Below are positions 1 through 8,298 of a stretch of 27,239 bases of DNA, piece by piece; position 1 is the stretch's first letter, and each line of letters starts with the position of its first letter. The stretch lies in the NCBI GenBank assembly GCA_002862325.1, contig PKCT01000209.1, forward strand, positions 1-27,239, given 5' to 3'. The notes under the pieces were generated by a model. It saw nothing but the letters and a program-made list of their open reading frames with translations. It searched no databases and had not been told where the DNA came from. The DNA is from Phycisphaerae bacterium. GTDB taxonomy: Bacteria; Planctomycetota; Phycisphaerae; Phycisphaerales; SM1A02. A program made the position numbers and the translations under genes.

Positions 1-1290
1 GGCGATCCGTTCTGCTGCTCGAGCAGCTGGGACTCCACCTGCGCAGAGACCGCGATCGTGCTGTGCAACATCTTCCAGTACAGTTGCGTCGCCCCGGCGT
101 TCGCCAACGACTGCGCGACGACTCCGACCTCGCTCAACAACGGCGATTCGGTCGCCTTCGACATCCTTTCCGCGAACAACGACGGCCCGGCCATCAGCTG
201 TGCCGGCGGTGGCGGTGCCGAGGCGTGGTACCTGGTCGCCAACGACTCCGCGGTATCGCAGCAGCTGACCGCGAGCACCTGTGACCAGGCCGACTACGAC
301 ACTGCGCTCACCCTCTACGACGCGGGCGTCGCCGGTGACGCGATCGATCCGTCGATCCTTGGAAACCCCGAAGTCGCCTGCAACGACGACGGGAGTGGGT
401 GCACCGGCTTCTCGTCCATCCTGGTGGCCGCGATGGAGCCCGGCAAGCAGTATCTCCTCGCAGTCTCCGGATTCGAGGGTGCGGTCGGCACGGGGACGCT
501 CTCCGTCTCCTGGACCGAACCTGAGCCGCCCATCGATCCGTACACCTGCGATGCTCCCGGCCCCGATTCGTTCAGCCAGACCGTCGAAGGCGCGGTGCTC
601 CAGAACAATGGTGTCGCCTGTGCTGGTGGCGGCATCACCACTGCGCAGAAGTACGCTCGCGTGTACACCGCTGCGGATATGGGTGCAGACACCTTCACGA
701 TTGACTGTGTCGAATTCGGCATCGCCAACAGCGGCTCGTACCTCGCGGGCGCCATCAACCTCTACACCGCGGCCAGCGGTATTCCCTCGGTCGCGGGTAT
801 GACGCTGCTCGCATCGGCGCCATATGGTTTCTATCCGACGACCGATGCGGAATTCAGTCTCGTCTCGTTCGACGGAGGCGTTTCGGTCGATCTCAGCGGT
901 GGCGAGTCGCTTGTCATCGAGTTGGATACCGCGGCATCGCTCGACGGCTTCGCAGGCCCCGCAGGTGGCGTTGCTACCGACGTCGGCAGTGGTGAGACCT
1001 GGGGATACGCGCCGGACTGCGGTGATGTGGACTTCGTCACTTACCCGTCGTTCGGAGTGGACTTCGAATGGTTCGTCAACGTCCAGGGTACGAGCGGTGG
1101 CGGTGGCGGCACGCCGTGCCCGACCGACTTCAACGACGACGGCGTCACCGACGGTGCGGACTTCGGAGCCATCCTCGCCGCCTGGGGACCCTGCCCGGCA
1201 CCGTGTGATCCCGACATCGATGGCAACGGCGAAGTCGATGGTTCCGACGTCGGTGCGATTCTCGCCGCCTGGGGGACCTGCGCACCCTGA
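1..1290 (+). CDS. Secreted Cys-rich protein with C-terminal dockerin-like repeats (5' partial)
   Basis: The frame is open from base 1, so the start lies outside the window; 429 codons are visible. The first residues carry the Cys/Trp motif DPFCCSSSWDSTC, seen in many planctomycete secreted proteins. Residues about 38-175 resemble a pre-peptidase C-terminal (PPC)-like beta domain, including a CDQADYDTALTLYD segment. A second beta-rich region follows, then a short Gly run. The C-terminus has two EF-hand-like loops, DFNDDGVTDGAD (from residue 376) and DIDGNGEVDGSD (from residue 405), each followed by an AILAAWG helix as in type I dockerins. No sortase, PEP-CTERM or membrane anchor follows. It is likely an exported calcium-binding or cell-surface protein; the biochemical role is unknown. 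The gene stops just upstream of a strong hairpin, so it is the last gene of its transcript. Confidence 0.85.
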   Translation, partial: GDPFCCSSSWDSTCAETAIVLCNIFQYSCVAPAFANDCATTPTSLNNGDSVAFDILSANNDGPAISCAGGGGAEAWYLVANDSAVSQQLTASTCDQADYDTALTLYDAGVAGDAIDPSILGNPEVACNDDGSGCTGFSSILVAAMEPGKQYLLAVSGFEGAVGTGTLSVSWTEPEPPIDPYTCDAPGPDSFSQTVEGAVLQNNGVACAGGGITTAQKYARVYTAADMGADTFTIDCVEFGIANSGSYLAGAINLYTAASGIPSVAGMTLLASAPYGFYPTTDAEFSLVSFDGGVSVDLSGGESLVIELDTAASLDGFAGPAGGVATDVGSGETWGYAPDCGDVDFVTYPSFGVDFEWFVNVQGTSGGGGGTPCPTDFNDDGVTDGADFGAILAAWGPCPAPCDPDIDGNGEVDGSDVGAILAAWGTCAP

Positions 1291-1344
1291 GGCAGACATC
1301 GATCGCCTCGTGATGTTCACGAAGCGTCATGCACTCGATCTCGC

Positions 1345-1372
1345 ATCCCCCGGTCCAGTCGGACCGGGGGAT
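1345..1372 (+). terminator. Hairpin terminator after the secreted protein gene
   Basis: A perfect 12-bp inverted repeat (ATCCCCCGGTCC / GGACCGGGGGAT) surrounds a 4-base loop. It is followed by GTTTCCTT, a weak T tract. It lies about 55 bases after the stop codon and 160 bases before the next start, fitting an intrinsic terminator that separates two units. Confidence 0.7.
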
Positions 1373-1476
1373 GTTTCCTTCACGGTGTCGAACGTGTATG
1401 CCGGACGAAGGACCGCGGTGGGAATCCGAACCAACTCGGGAGATCGATCCGTCACGGACGGCCGGATTCGATGCGT

Positions 1477-1482
1477 TACAAT
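1477..1482 (+). promoter_or_regulatory. Candidate -10 box for the export operon
   Basis: TACAAT lies about 54 bases upstream of the GTG at 1536 and downstream of the terminator hairpin, so it is well placed to start the adaptor-ABC-TolC transcript. No convincing -35 box is visible, so this is tentative. Confidence 0.3.
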
Positions 1483-1535
1483 TCGAGGCCTTCCAGCGGG
1501 CGTCCGGAAGATCCGGGCCCGGAGAGGGCTTCACT

Positions 1536-2882
1536 GTGCGGGGGTGGCTCCTGTTGCGTCGCGTACTTCTGATATCTCTGCTTTCTCTCGTGGTGGTCGG
1601 CGTCGCACTAGCGCTTGTGGTGGCTGGAAGTGACTTCGACCCGACCAGCATCGGGCGAGGGGCGTCGAAGAAGGTTCGAATCGAGCCGGCGGAGCGTCGA
1701 GCTCTCGTCGAACGCGTTTCCGCGCCCGGCGAAGTCGAGCCCAACGTCAAGGTGGACGTGTCGGCGGAGATATCGGCTCGAATCATCGATCTGCCGTTCC
1801 GCGAGGGCGATTCGGTCCGCAAGGGCGACGTCATCATCAGGCTCGACGCCGAGGATTTCGAGGCGAGGCTCGAGAGTGCCAAGGCGCGGCGGGATGCCGA
1901 GCGTTTTCGACTTCGAAGTGAACAGTCCGGACTCTCGGGACCGCTCTCCGCGTTGGAGAACGCGAAGGCGACCCTGGCGCGTCAGGAGTCGCTCTACGAG
2001 AGTGGCGATGTAAGTCGCCAGGCGATCGACGACGCGCGGAATCAGGTCAAGCAGCTTGAAGCGCAGGTGAGTTCCGCACAGCTTGCGATTTCGGTCACTG
2101 AAAGTTCGCTTGCGGCGGCGGAGGCGGACATCGACCAGGCGAGGGAGGCGTTGGAGAAGACGGTGATGCGTTCGCCGATAGACGGGGTCGTGACCGTCCT
2201 GAACGCCGAAGTGGGTGAACTGGTCGTCGTCGGCACCATGAACAACGCCGGCACGGTCATCATGACCATCGCCGACCTGTCCCGCATGAGATTGGATGCG
2301 AGGATCGCGGAGAGCGACGTGGCTCGGGTGCGCGAGTCGCAACCCGCCGAGATCAGGATCAATGCGTACCCCGACGAGATATTCACCGGCGTCGTGGATC
2401 GACTCGCGCTGCAGCGGTCGCTCGATCGGGACGGTTCGGGCTACTTCAAGACGGAGATCCAGATCGACCTGGACGGCCGACGCATCCTGTCGGGCCTGGC
2501 GGCGAACGTCGACGTCGAGATCGCAACGCATCAGGGGGTCGTCGTCCCCAGCCAGGCGGTCCAGGATGTTCGAGTGGATGAACTTCCACCCAGGATCTCG
2601 GGGGACGACCTCGTCGATCGATCCAGATTGACGGTCCCCGTGGTCTACGTGGTGGCCGACGACCGCGCGATCTGTCGTCCGGTGAAGCTCGGTCCAAGCA
2701 GTCTCACCGAAACGGTGATCGCCGACGGTCTGGTGGTCGGCGACATGGTGGTCGTGGGGCCGTACAAGATCCTGAATGATCTTCGTGACGACGATTCGGT
2801 GGAGTCGGTCTTTGCGGCTTCGGAAGACGAGGCGGACTCGAATCCGGAAGAGGGCGTTGGCGACACCGTCGCCTCGGGTTGA
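1536..2882 (+). CDS. HlyD/MacA-type periplasmic adaptor of an ABC export system
   Basis: This is a membrane-fusion protein that should link the inner-membrane ABC transporter encoded next to the TolC-like channel. I chose the GTG at 1536 (448 aa) because GGAGAG sits 9 bases upstream and the protein then begins directly with a membrane anchor (residues about 7-30). An in-frame ATG at 1329 would place the terminator hairpin inside the gene. A first biotinyl-lipoyl half follows at about 60-105 (SAPGEVEPN, FREGDSVRKGDVIIRLD). A long alpha-helical hairpin rich in A, E and Q spans about 105-215. The second lipoyl half contains RSPIDGVVTVLNAEVGE, and beta-barrel domains follow. The C-terminal tail is acidic. 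Order and spacing (21 bases to the ATPase) match macA-macB organisation. The substrate cannot be told from sequence. Confidence 0.9.
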   Translation: MRGWLLLRRVLLISLLSLVVVGVALALVVAGSDFDPTSIGRGASKKVRIEPAERRALVERVSAPGEVEPNVKVDVSAEISARIIDLPFREGDSVRKGDVIIRLDAEDFEARLESAKARRDAERFRLRSEQSGLSGPLSALENAKATLARQESLYESGDVSRQAIDDARNQVKQLEAQVSSAQLAISVTESSLAAAEADIDQAREALEKTVMRSPIDGVVTVLNAEVGELVVVGTMNNAGTVIMTIADLSRMRLDARIAESDVARVRESQPAEIRINAYPDEIFTGVVDRLALQRSLDRDGSGYFKTEIQIDLDGRRILSGLAANVDVEIATHQGVVVPSQAVQDVRVDELPPRISGDDLVDRSRLTVPVVYVVADDRAICRPVKLGPSSLTETVIADGLVVGDMVVVGPYKILNDLRDDDSVESVFAASEDEADSNPEEGVGDTVASG

Positions 2883-2903
2883 GCGGATCGAACGAGAGAA
2901 TTC

Positions 2904-3641
2904 ATGCTCATCACCGTCAAAGGCATCACGAAGAGGTATCGCGTCGGCGTCGAGATCGTCCATGCCCTCAGTGGCGTCGATCTCGAGATCGGTGAGAACG
3001 AGTTCGTGGCGATCATGGGATCGTCCGGTTCCGGTAAGAGCACCCTCATGAACATCCTCGGATGTCTCGATCGACCGACCGAAGGTGAGTACTGGCTCGA
3101 TGGGAGAAGAACCGATCGGATGACGCCCTCGGAACTGGCCCAGGTCAGGAACGAGCGCATCGGGTTCGTGTTCCAGTCGTTCGAGCTGCTGCCGCGGGCC
3201 ACGGCCATGGCGAACGTCGAGCTGCCGAGCATCTACGCGGTCGGAGCCCGCCGGAGGACTCGGAAGCAGCGGGCGCGGGCGGCCCTCGACCGCGTCGGTC
3301 TCGCGAATCGAATGGACCATCGACCGAATCAGCTTTCGGGTGGACAGAAGCAGCGGGTCGCGATCGCGAGGGCGCTTCTCAACGAGCCGGCCATCCTGCT
3401 CGCCGACGAGCCCACCGGCAACCTCGATTCGAACACGACCGACGAGATCCTGGCGCTGTTCGGCCAACTCCACGACGAGGGGCAGACGGTGATCATCGTG
3501 ACCCACGAAGACGAGGTCGCCGCCCACTGCCAGCGGGTGATCCGGCTCCACGATGGCCGGATCGCGAGCGATCTGCCGATCGCGGAGGATCCCGCCGGGG
3601 CGACGAGGGCGAATCCCGTCCCGGACGAGGGGACGACCTGA
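2904..3641 (+). CDS. MacB/LolD-type ABC transporter ATP-binding protein
   Basis: This 245-aa ATPase should power the permease encoded next. Walker A is GSSGSGKST at residues 39-47, the signature LSGGQKQR begins at about 144, and Walker B ILLADEPTGNLD has its Asp-Glu pair at 168-169. The H-loop appears as IVTHEDE. Sequence and size match the MacB/LolD family. In E. coli MacB the ATPase and permease are one polypeptide; here they are separate. The stop overlaps the start of the permease in a TGATG junction, so the two are probably translationally coupled. The C-terminus has about 20 extra, probably disordered residues. Confidence 0.93.
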   Translation: MLITVKGITKRYRVGVEIVHALSGVDLEIGENEFVAIMGSSGSGKSTLMNILGCLDRPTEGEYWLDGRRTDRMTPSELAQVRNERIGFVFQSFELLPRATAMANVELPSIYAVGARRRTRKQRARAALDRVGLANRMDHRPNQLSGGQKQRVAIARALLNEPAILLADEPTGNLDSNTTDEILALFGQLHDEGQTVIIVTHEDEVAAHCQRVIRLHDGRIASDLPIAEDPAGATRANPVPDEGTT

Positions 3642-4882
3642 TGCTCTCCCTCTCCTTCTACGTCCAGGCGATTGTGCTCGCGCTCTCCCAGATCAGGGCG
3701 AATCTGGGGCGGAGCCTTCTCACGGCGCTCGGCATCATCGTCGGCGTGGCGAGTGTGACCGCGGTGATCGCCGCGTTGGCCGGTCTGAAGGATCGGGTGC
3801 TCTCCGAATTCGAGACCTTCGGTGCGAACCGGATGTTCATCTTTCCGGATCGCCCCGACGAGGTGCCCCGAAACAGATATCCATGGCGGGATGTCCGACT
3901 CAAGCTTTCCGAGGTCGACGCCATCGAGCGGCACTGTCCCTCGATTCGAGTCCTGACGCCGATCACGTCGCTGAACCGCAGCGTCCAGAACGGTGAGCGG
4001 CTTCTCGAAGGCGTCTCCATCACTGGAATTCGTCCCGCATGGCATGAAACCGAGAATCGCTCGGTCATCCAGGGGCGGCCCTTCAACTCGGTGGACGAGG
4101 ATGGGGCTCGGCAGGTCTGCCTTCTCAACGAGGCCGCGATCGAGGAGCTTCGTCTTCCGACCGAACCGGTGGGCGAGCATCTGATCATCGGTGGTCGTCG
4201 CTACCTGATCGTCGGCGTGGTCGAGACCATCCAGTCGATGATGCTCGGGATGAACACCACCAGCACCGAGATCATGATTCCCTTCGCCAACGCGGCTCGA
4301 CTGAAGAACGACGAGTTCTTCTTCCGGGTCACGGCGATGATTCGATCTCCCGAGCTCGCCAAGGAGGCGGAGAGCGAGGTTCGTTTCGTGCTTCGCAAGA
4401 TGCGGGGCCTCGGTCCGGACGAACCCGACACCTTCCAGGTCGCCGCCATCGACCAGTACATCGACCAGTTCAAGGCCCTGGCGGCCGGGATCACGGTGAT
4501 CGCGGCCGGGATCGTCGGCGTGAGCCTGCTGGTCGGGGGCATCGGGATCATGAACATCATGCTCGTGTCCGTGAGCGAACGCACCCGGGAGATCGGTCTG
4601 CGAAAGTCCGTCGGAGCGACGCCGGCGGCGGTCCTGATGCAGTTCCTTCTGGAAGCGGTGGTGCTTTGTCTCGTGGGGGGAGCGATCGGTGTCCTGATCG
4701 GAGAGGCCTTCGCGATCGGGCTTGCCCTGATTCCGAACGCCGGTCTGGACCAGGCTCACGTACCACTCTGGGCGATCGTCATGAGTTTCTCCTTCAGCGC
4801 GGCGGTTGGTCTGATCTTCGGGATGTTCCCGGCGATCAAGGCGTCGCGATTGGATCCGATCGAGGCGCTGCGACACGAATGA
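3641..4882 (+). CDS. MacB-type ABC transporter permease (FtsX fold)
   Basis: This is a 413-aa inner-membrane permease. It has one N-terminal membrane segment at about residues 20-45 (SLLTALGIIVGVASVTAVIA), then a periplasmic domain of about 230 residues, then three C-terminal membrane segments. Around residue 300 it carries the family hallmark GGIGIMNIMLVSVSERTRE, followed by IGLRKSVGAT. It ends with FPAIKASRLDPIEALRHE, also typical. It lacks the fused N-terminal ATPase of E. coli MacB, which is supplied by the gene just upstream. Its stop overlaps the start of the TolC-like gene (ATGA). MacB-type systems use this fold as a mechanotransmitter moving substrates from periplasm to outside; that role is inferred from family. 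Confidence 0.92.
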   Translation: MLSLSFYVQAIVLALSQIRANLGRSLLTALGIIVGVASVTAVIAALAGLKDRVLSEFETFGANRMFIFPDRPDEVPRNRYPWRDVRLKLSEVDAIERHCPSIRVLTPITSLNRSVQNGERLLEGVSITGIRPAWHETENRSVIQGRPFNSVDEDGARQVCLLNEAAIEELRLPTEPVGEHLIIGGRRYLIVGVVETIQSMMLGMNTTSTEIMIPFANAARLKNDEFFFRVTAMIRSPELAKEAESEVRFVLRKMRGLGPDEPDTFQVAAIDQYIDQFKALAAGITVIAAGIVGVSLLVGGIGIMNIMLVSVSERTREIGLRKSVGATPAAVLMQFLLEAVVLCLVGGAIGVLIGEAFAIGLALIPNAGLDQAHVPLWAIVMSFSFSAAVGLIFGMFPAIKASRLDPIEALRHE

Positions 4883-6555
4883 CCGACCGACCCGGCAACC
4901 TCGCGAATGTCCTGATCTGCTCGTCCCTCCTGATCGGCGGCTGTGCGCCGGTCGGAATCTTCGACAACGAATCCCCGGACTGGCGACCTGCACCGGAGCG
5001 GATGACCGAAATCCGCGGGGTGGATCTCGTCGACGAGAGCGTGATCGCTCCCGAGGGGCCCGAGCTCGCGGTCGAGTCGATGCTCGAGGAGAAGATCTCG
5101 CTCGCCGAACCGGAGGAATCCAAGGATCTTGAGGTCGCGTCGGTCCGAGTCGCGGTACTCCGCAACAACCTTGAGCTCCAGGCCGAACTCTTCGCGCCGG
5201 CCATCGCGAACGCCGAGCTCGGCGCGGAACGGGCGAAGTTCGAATCGACCATCTTCGCCAGCTACACGCGAAACGACCAGGGTGTCCTCACGAACCTGGA
5301 GCAGGGGGAGCCCACGAACCAGGACGAGTTCCTCACCGGGGTTCGTGTCCCGCTCGCGACGGGGGGCCAGGTCACGGTGGACACCCTCGCCACCCAACGG
5401 GATCAGGCGGCGTCCGGGGTGCTGGGGAACGCCGAGCCGTGGGAATCCAATCTCCGCTTCTCGATCTCCCAACCCCTGCTGCGCGATGCGGGCATCAACG
5501 CGAACACCGCGTCGATCCGGATCGCCGAGTGGAACAAGGACATCGTCGATTCGAGGGTGAAGCTCGCCGCGATCCGGATCCTCGCCGACGCCGATCGCGA
5601 CTACTGGCGACTGTTCGCTGCCGTTCGGGAGCTCGAGGTCCGCCGCACCCAGTACGAATCGGCGTTGGCCCAGTTGGAGCGGGCGGAGAGGCGATTCAAG
5701 GCCGGCGACGTCGCGGAGATCGAGGTCATTCGAGCTCGCAGCGGCGTCGGCAGCACCATCGAGTCGATCATTCGCGCGGACGCCAACGTCCGGCGTCAAC
5801 AGCGGGTCCTCAAGCGGGTCATGAACGATCCCGATGTACCTCTGGATTCCTCCACCTTTCTCCGGCCGGCCAGCGATCCGAGTCCGCTCCGCATCGAGCT
5901 CGATCCACGTCGACTCGTCGATGCGGCCATTGCGAATCGCATGGAGATGCTGGAGTTGGAACTCCAGATCGCCATCGACGCCTTGACCGTGGATCTTCGC
6001 CGCAACCAATCCCTCCCGCTCGTCGCGCTGGACTACCGCTATTCGATCCAGGGCGACGATCGAAGCTTCTCGACCGCGTATTCGGCGCTGGGCGACTTCG
6101 ATTCCCACCGCATCGGCGTGAGCGGGGAGATCCCGATCGGCAACGACGTCCGGGAGTCCCGCTTGAACGCGGCGGTGCTCCAGAGGGCCCAGCGTCTGGC
6201 GACGCGAAGCGCCCGCCGACTCGCGATCGAGGCCGAAGTCCTCGATGCCCTCGATCGACTCCAGGAGTCCTGGCAGACGATCCTCGCGGCGCGTCTGGAG
6301 ACGGTGCTGGCCGGGAGGACGGTCGAGGCTGAGAAGCGACAGTTCGACGTCGGGCTTCGAACCTCGACCGACGTCCTCGATGCCGAGAGCCGGCTCGCCG
6401 ATGCTCAGAGTCGCGAGGTCCGGGCGCTGGCCGACTACGAGATCGCCCTGGTCGACATCGCGTTCGCGACCGGGACGATCCTTGGCAGTCTCGGCATCGA
6501 CATCGTCGACGAGGACGGAGAAGCAAAGCTCGATGTGGTCGGGGCCAGGCCCTAG
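4879..6555 (+). CDS. TolC/NodT-like outer-membrane efflux lipoprotein
   Basis: This 558-aa outer-membrane channel should complete the tripartite exporter. I chose the ATG at 4879 because it overlaps the permease stop (ATGA) and because the product then starts with a lipoprotein signal ending in the lipobox LIGGC (Cys22). Starts further upstream lie inside the permease gene. The rest is long alpha-helical repeats typical of the OEP family, with internal duplication: LAAIRILADADRDYWRLF in the first half and AEVLDALDRLQESWQTI in the second. The end, VGLRTSTDVLDAESRLADA, matches the conserved last helix of TolC homologues. The gene is convergent with the next one, with only 29 bases between stops and no clear hairpin. 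Confidence 0.9.
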   Translation: MTDRPGNLANVLICSSLLIGGCAPVGIFDNESPDWRPAPERMTEIRGVDLVDESVIAPEGPELAVESMLEEKISLAEPEESKDLEVASVRVAVLRNNLELQAELFAPAIANAELGAERAKFESTIFASYTRNDQGVLTNLEQGEPTNQDEFLTGVRVPLATGGQVTVDTLATQRDQAASGVLGNAEPWESNLRFSISQPLLRDAGINANTASIRIAEWNKDIVDSRVKLAAIRILADADRDYWRLFAAVRELEVRRTQYESALAQLERAERRFKAGDVAEIEVIRARSGVGSTIESIIRADANVRRQQRVLKRVMNDPDVPLDSSTFLRPASDPSPLRIELDPRRLVDAAIANRMEMLELELQIAIDALTVDLRRNQSLPLVALDYRYSIQGDDRSFSTAYSALGDFDSHRIGVSGEIPIGNDVRESRLNAAVLQRAQRLATRSARRLAIEAEVLDALDRLQESWQTILAARLETVLAGRTVEAEKRQFDVGLRTSTDVLDAESRLADAQSREVRALADYEIALVDIAFATGTILGSLGIDIVDEDGEAKLDVVGARP

Positions 6556-6584
6556 GCCAGCCATCGACCTGCTCGCGTCCGATC

Positions 6585-7025
6585 CTACGGTTCGAGTCCG
6601 GTTTCGACGGCCTCGTTCTGATCGATGGCGTCGATGGCTTCGCGGCCGAGGCATCGAAGCGAGTCGGCGACGTGGTCGTCGTCGATCATCGCGAGGATCG
6701 CCTCACGGACGCGCGTCGGACGCTGCGTGGTGATCCATGCTCCACGTCGAACCAGGGCCGCCGCGATGGTCGCGGCGTAGTACTGGGCCGCGAGGCGACG
6801 GACGGCCGGTTCCTCCGCGGAGATCCGCAACGTCTTGAAACCGTTCTTGAGCAGTCGAAGCCGCTCGATGTGCTCGTCGGGGCGACCGGTCGCGTTCAAT
6901 ATCGCGTCGGCGGCGCTGCATGAGCCGGGAACGAGTTCGCCCGCCAGCCAGTCGATCGAGGTTCGGGAGGGATCGACGCCGACCTCGATCGCCCAGCGCA
7001 GCGAATCGGAGAGGGGATCGGTCAT
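6585..7025 (-). CDS. Hypothetical helical protein coupled to an ECF sigma factor
   Basis: This 146-aa protein has no membrane segment, no zinc-binding anti-sigma motif and no catalytic motif that I recognise. It appears almost wholly alpha-helical, with a basic central stretch (RLLKNGFKTLRISAEE) and an Ala-rich helix (AAQYYAATIAAALVRRG). The ATG at 7025 overlaps the sigma-factor stop (ATGA), so both proteins are probably made in fixed ratio from one message. Co-translation with a sigma factor makes a regulatory partner, such as a soluble anti-sigma or adaptor protein, the simplest guess. No family evidence proves it. Codon use is GC-rich like its neighbours. Confidence 0.75.
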   Translation of the reverse strand: MTDPLSDSLRWAIEVGVDPSRTSIDWLAGELVPGSCSAADAILNATGRPDEHIERLRLLKNGFKTLRISAEEPAVRRLAAQYYAATIAAALVRRGAWITTQRPTRVREAILAMIDDDHVADSLRCLGREAIDAIDQNEAVETGLEP

Positions 7026-7765
7026 ATGGATTTCCTTTCCAGGAGCTCGATGAGTTCGCGAGCCTCCTCTTCGATCTGCGACGGATCCTTCACGGTGTCC
7101 CCGATCTCCTGCAGAATGGCTCGGCCGAGGGCCCGCTTGCCGTTCACGAGGTACGACGCCGCCTGTGCGACATCGCGCAGGTCGAGTTCCTCGACGAGGT
7201 CCGCGTACGGGGTCGCCTTGGTCCCCGAAACCATGGGATCGATCAGACGCGCTTCCAGGATGCGCCATTCCGCGCGGCGTTCGGTTTCACGAAACTGGAC
7301 GCGCACGCGGGTCACGGCGGCCTGGATCACGGTCGCGACCCAGTGCCGATTGAACGCATGTTCCGGATCGTTCTCACCGTGGTCGGACGCTTGGATGGCA
7401 TCCCGTTCGATCGAGCGCGGGGCCCCCTGGCTGGGCCGTCGCTTCTTCGAGGACTGAGCGCGATGACGATCTCTGAGGTAGTTCGAGAACGCGGTCGAGA
7501 GGAGACCGCGGAAGCGACCCCGCTCCGGATCCGCGACCGCCGCCAGGTTGCGTTCGAGGAGGATGTCCGTGATGAACCCCTGGACGACGTCGTTGGCCTC
7601 GTTCGCATCAATCCCTCCGCTCCGAGCCTTGGCGTAGAGCGACGGCCAGTACCGGCGGACCAGCGACTCCAGCGAACGTTGCCGCGTGGGGGAGTCCACC
7701 TGTCCGCTGTCCAGGACCATCGACCAGTCGGTCATGCTCTGGCTTGAGACGTCGATCCGTTCCAT
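7022..7765 (-). CDS. ECF-type RNA polymerase sigma factor, planctomycete type
   Basis: This 247-aa protein directs RNA polymerase to a specific promoter set. The ATG at 7765 is preceded by GGAG at 9 bases; longer in-frame extensions look non-coding. Region 2 spans about 13-105, with TDWSMVLDSG, RRYWPSLYAKARSGG, NDVVQGFITDILLERN and ERGRFRGLLSTAFSNYLRDR. Region 4 lies at about 145-225, with a helix-turn-helix around PYADLVEELDLRDVAQAASY followed by GKRALGRAI. The ending EIGDTVKDPSQIEEEARELI is characteristic of the large planctomycete ECF-like group. No linked protein kinase or membrane anti-sigma is present; the only co-transcribed gene is the small helical protein downstream. Confidence 0.9.
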   Translation of the reverse strand: MERIDVSSQSMTDWSMVLDSGQVDSPTRQRSLESLVRRYWPSLYAKARSGGIDANEANDVVQGFITDILLERNLAAVADPERGRFRGLLSTAFSNYLRDRHRAQSSKKRRPSQGAPRSIERDAIQASDHGENDPEHAFNRHWVATVIQAAVTRVRVQFRETERRAEWRILEARLIDPMVSGTKATPYADLVEELDLRDVAQAASYLVNGKRALGRAILQEIGDTVKDPSQIEEEARELIELLERKSI

Positions 7766-7793
7766 CAATCGATACTCCGTGCCCGTGCCTTCG

Positions 7794-7818
7794 TTTTTTG
7801 TACGGACGTGGTTCGAAC
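7794..7818 (-). promoter_or_regulatory. Candidate sigma-operon control region
   Basis: About 30-55 bases upstream of the sigma-factor start lie a run of six A residues (T on the plus strand, 7794-7799) and an 8-base palindrome GTTCGAAC at 7811-7818. This is the only AT-rich stretch in the leader. It could be a promoter with an operator, but no consensus -35/-10 pair fits. Confidence 0.25.
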
Positions 7819-7932
7819 AATCGGCGGCCGCCGCGTCAAAATCGGGAGAATAGCCCCCAGATCCGCTCAGACCCGGCTCGGTAGGCCATGAGCCGCGATT
7901 CGGCCCTGGGAGGTTCGGAACGACCGTGGTCC

Positions 7933-8298
7933 TCACCCGTCGAAGGGGCCTTCCGCGGCCACCCCCGTTTGATCGTTCCTTTCGTCCACGAGTTCGAGCA
8001 TCTTCGCCCGGTGTGGTTCCACGCTCGGTGTCCAGAAGAGGCTGATCCAGCATGCGGTGCCGGTCGAGTCCAGATCGAGAAATTTCAACGCCGAGATCGT
8101 CCTGGCGACGTCGGAACGATGGTTGATCGGCAAGTCGGTGTTTTTTCGAATCAGAAGGATGATCGGACTCGGATCAGTGTCATTGAGTCTGAGGAGTCCT
8201 CTAAGGGGTCGGAGAGCGAGTTCATGCAAGATCGACAAAGGTTCGCGCCTCGCGCGATGGCCGTACTTGCGCTGATCATGTCCTGCCAGGTGTCCCAC
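7933..8298 (-). CDS. Possible small gene or gene remnant between divergent genes
   Basis: The 458 bases between the sigma factor and the di-haem oxidoreductase hold no recognisable gene, but one minus-strand frame has coding character. From about 8150 down to its stop at 7933, third codon positions are mostly G or C and the peptide reads naturally (ARTISALKFLDLDSTGTA, then CWISLFWTP). The frame extends to an ATG at 8298, but that start overlaps the oppositely oriented signal-peptide region of the next gene. A TTG at 8133 would give 66 aa; no good ribosome site is visible for any start. It may be a short protein, the 3' relic of a longer gene, or chance. I recognise no family. Confidence 0.3.
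   Translation of the reverse strand: MGHLAGHDQRKYGHRARREPLSILHELALRPLRGLLRLNDTDPSPIILLIRKNTDLPINHRSDVARTISALKFLDLDSTGTACWISLFWTPSVEPHRAKMLELVDERNDQTGVAAEGPFDG

Noticed and set aside
1329..1535. Longer N-terminus for the adaptor starting at ATG 1329
   Set aside because: It would include the terminator hairpin and the candidate promoter; GTG 1536 has a good ribosome site directly before the membrane anchor.
1608..3551. Long minus-strand open frame (647 codons) opposite the adaptor and ATPase genes
   Set aside because: It is rich in Arg, Asp and His with no domain, and it lies opposite genes with clear motifs. High GC removes stop codons by chance.
4756..6654. Long minus-strand open frame (632 codons) opposite the TolC-like gene
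   Set aside because: Low-complexity Arg/Gly/Asp composition; the plus strand encodes a lipoprotein with clear OEP-family helices.
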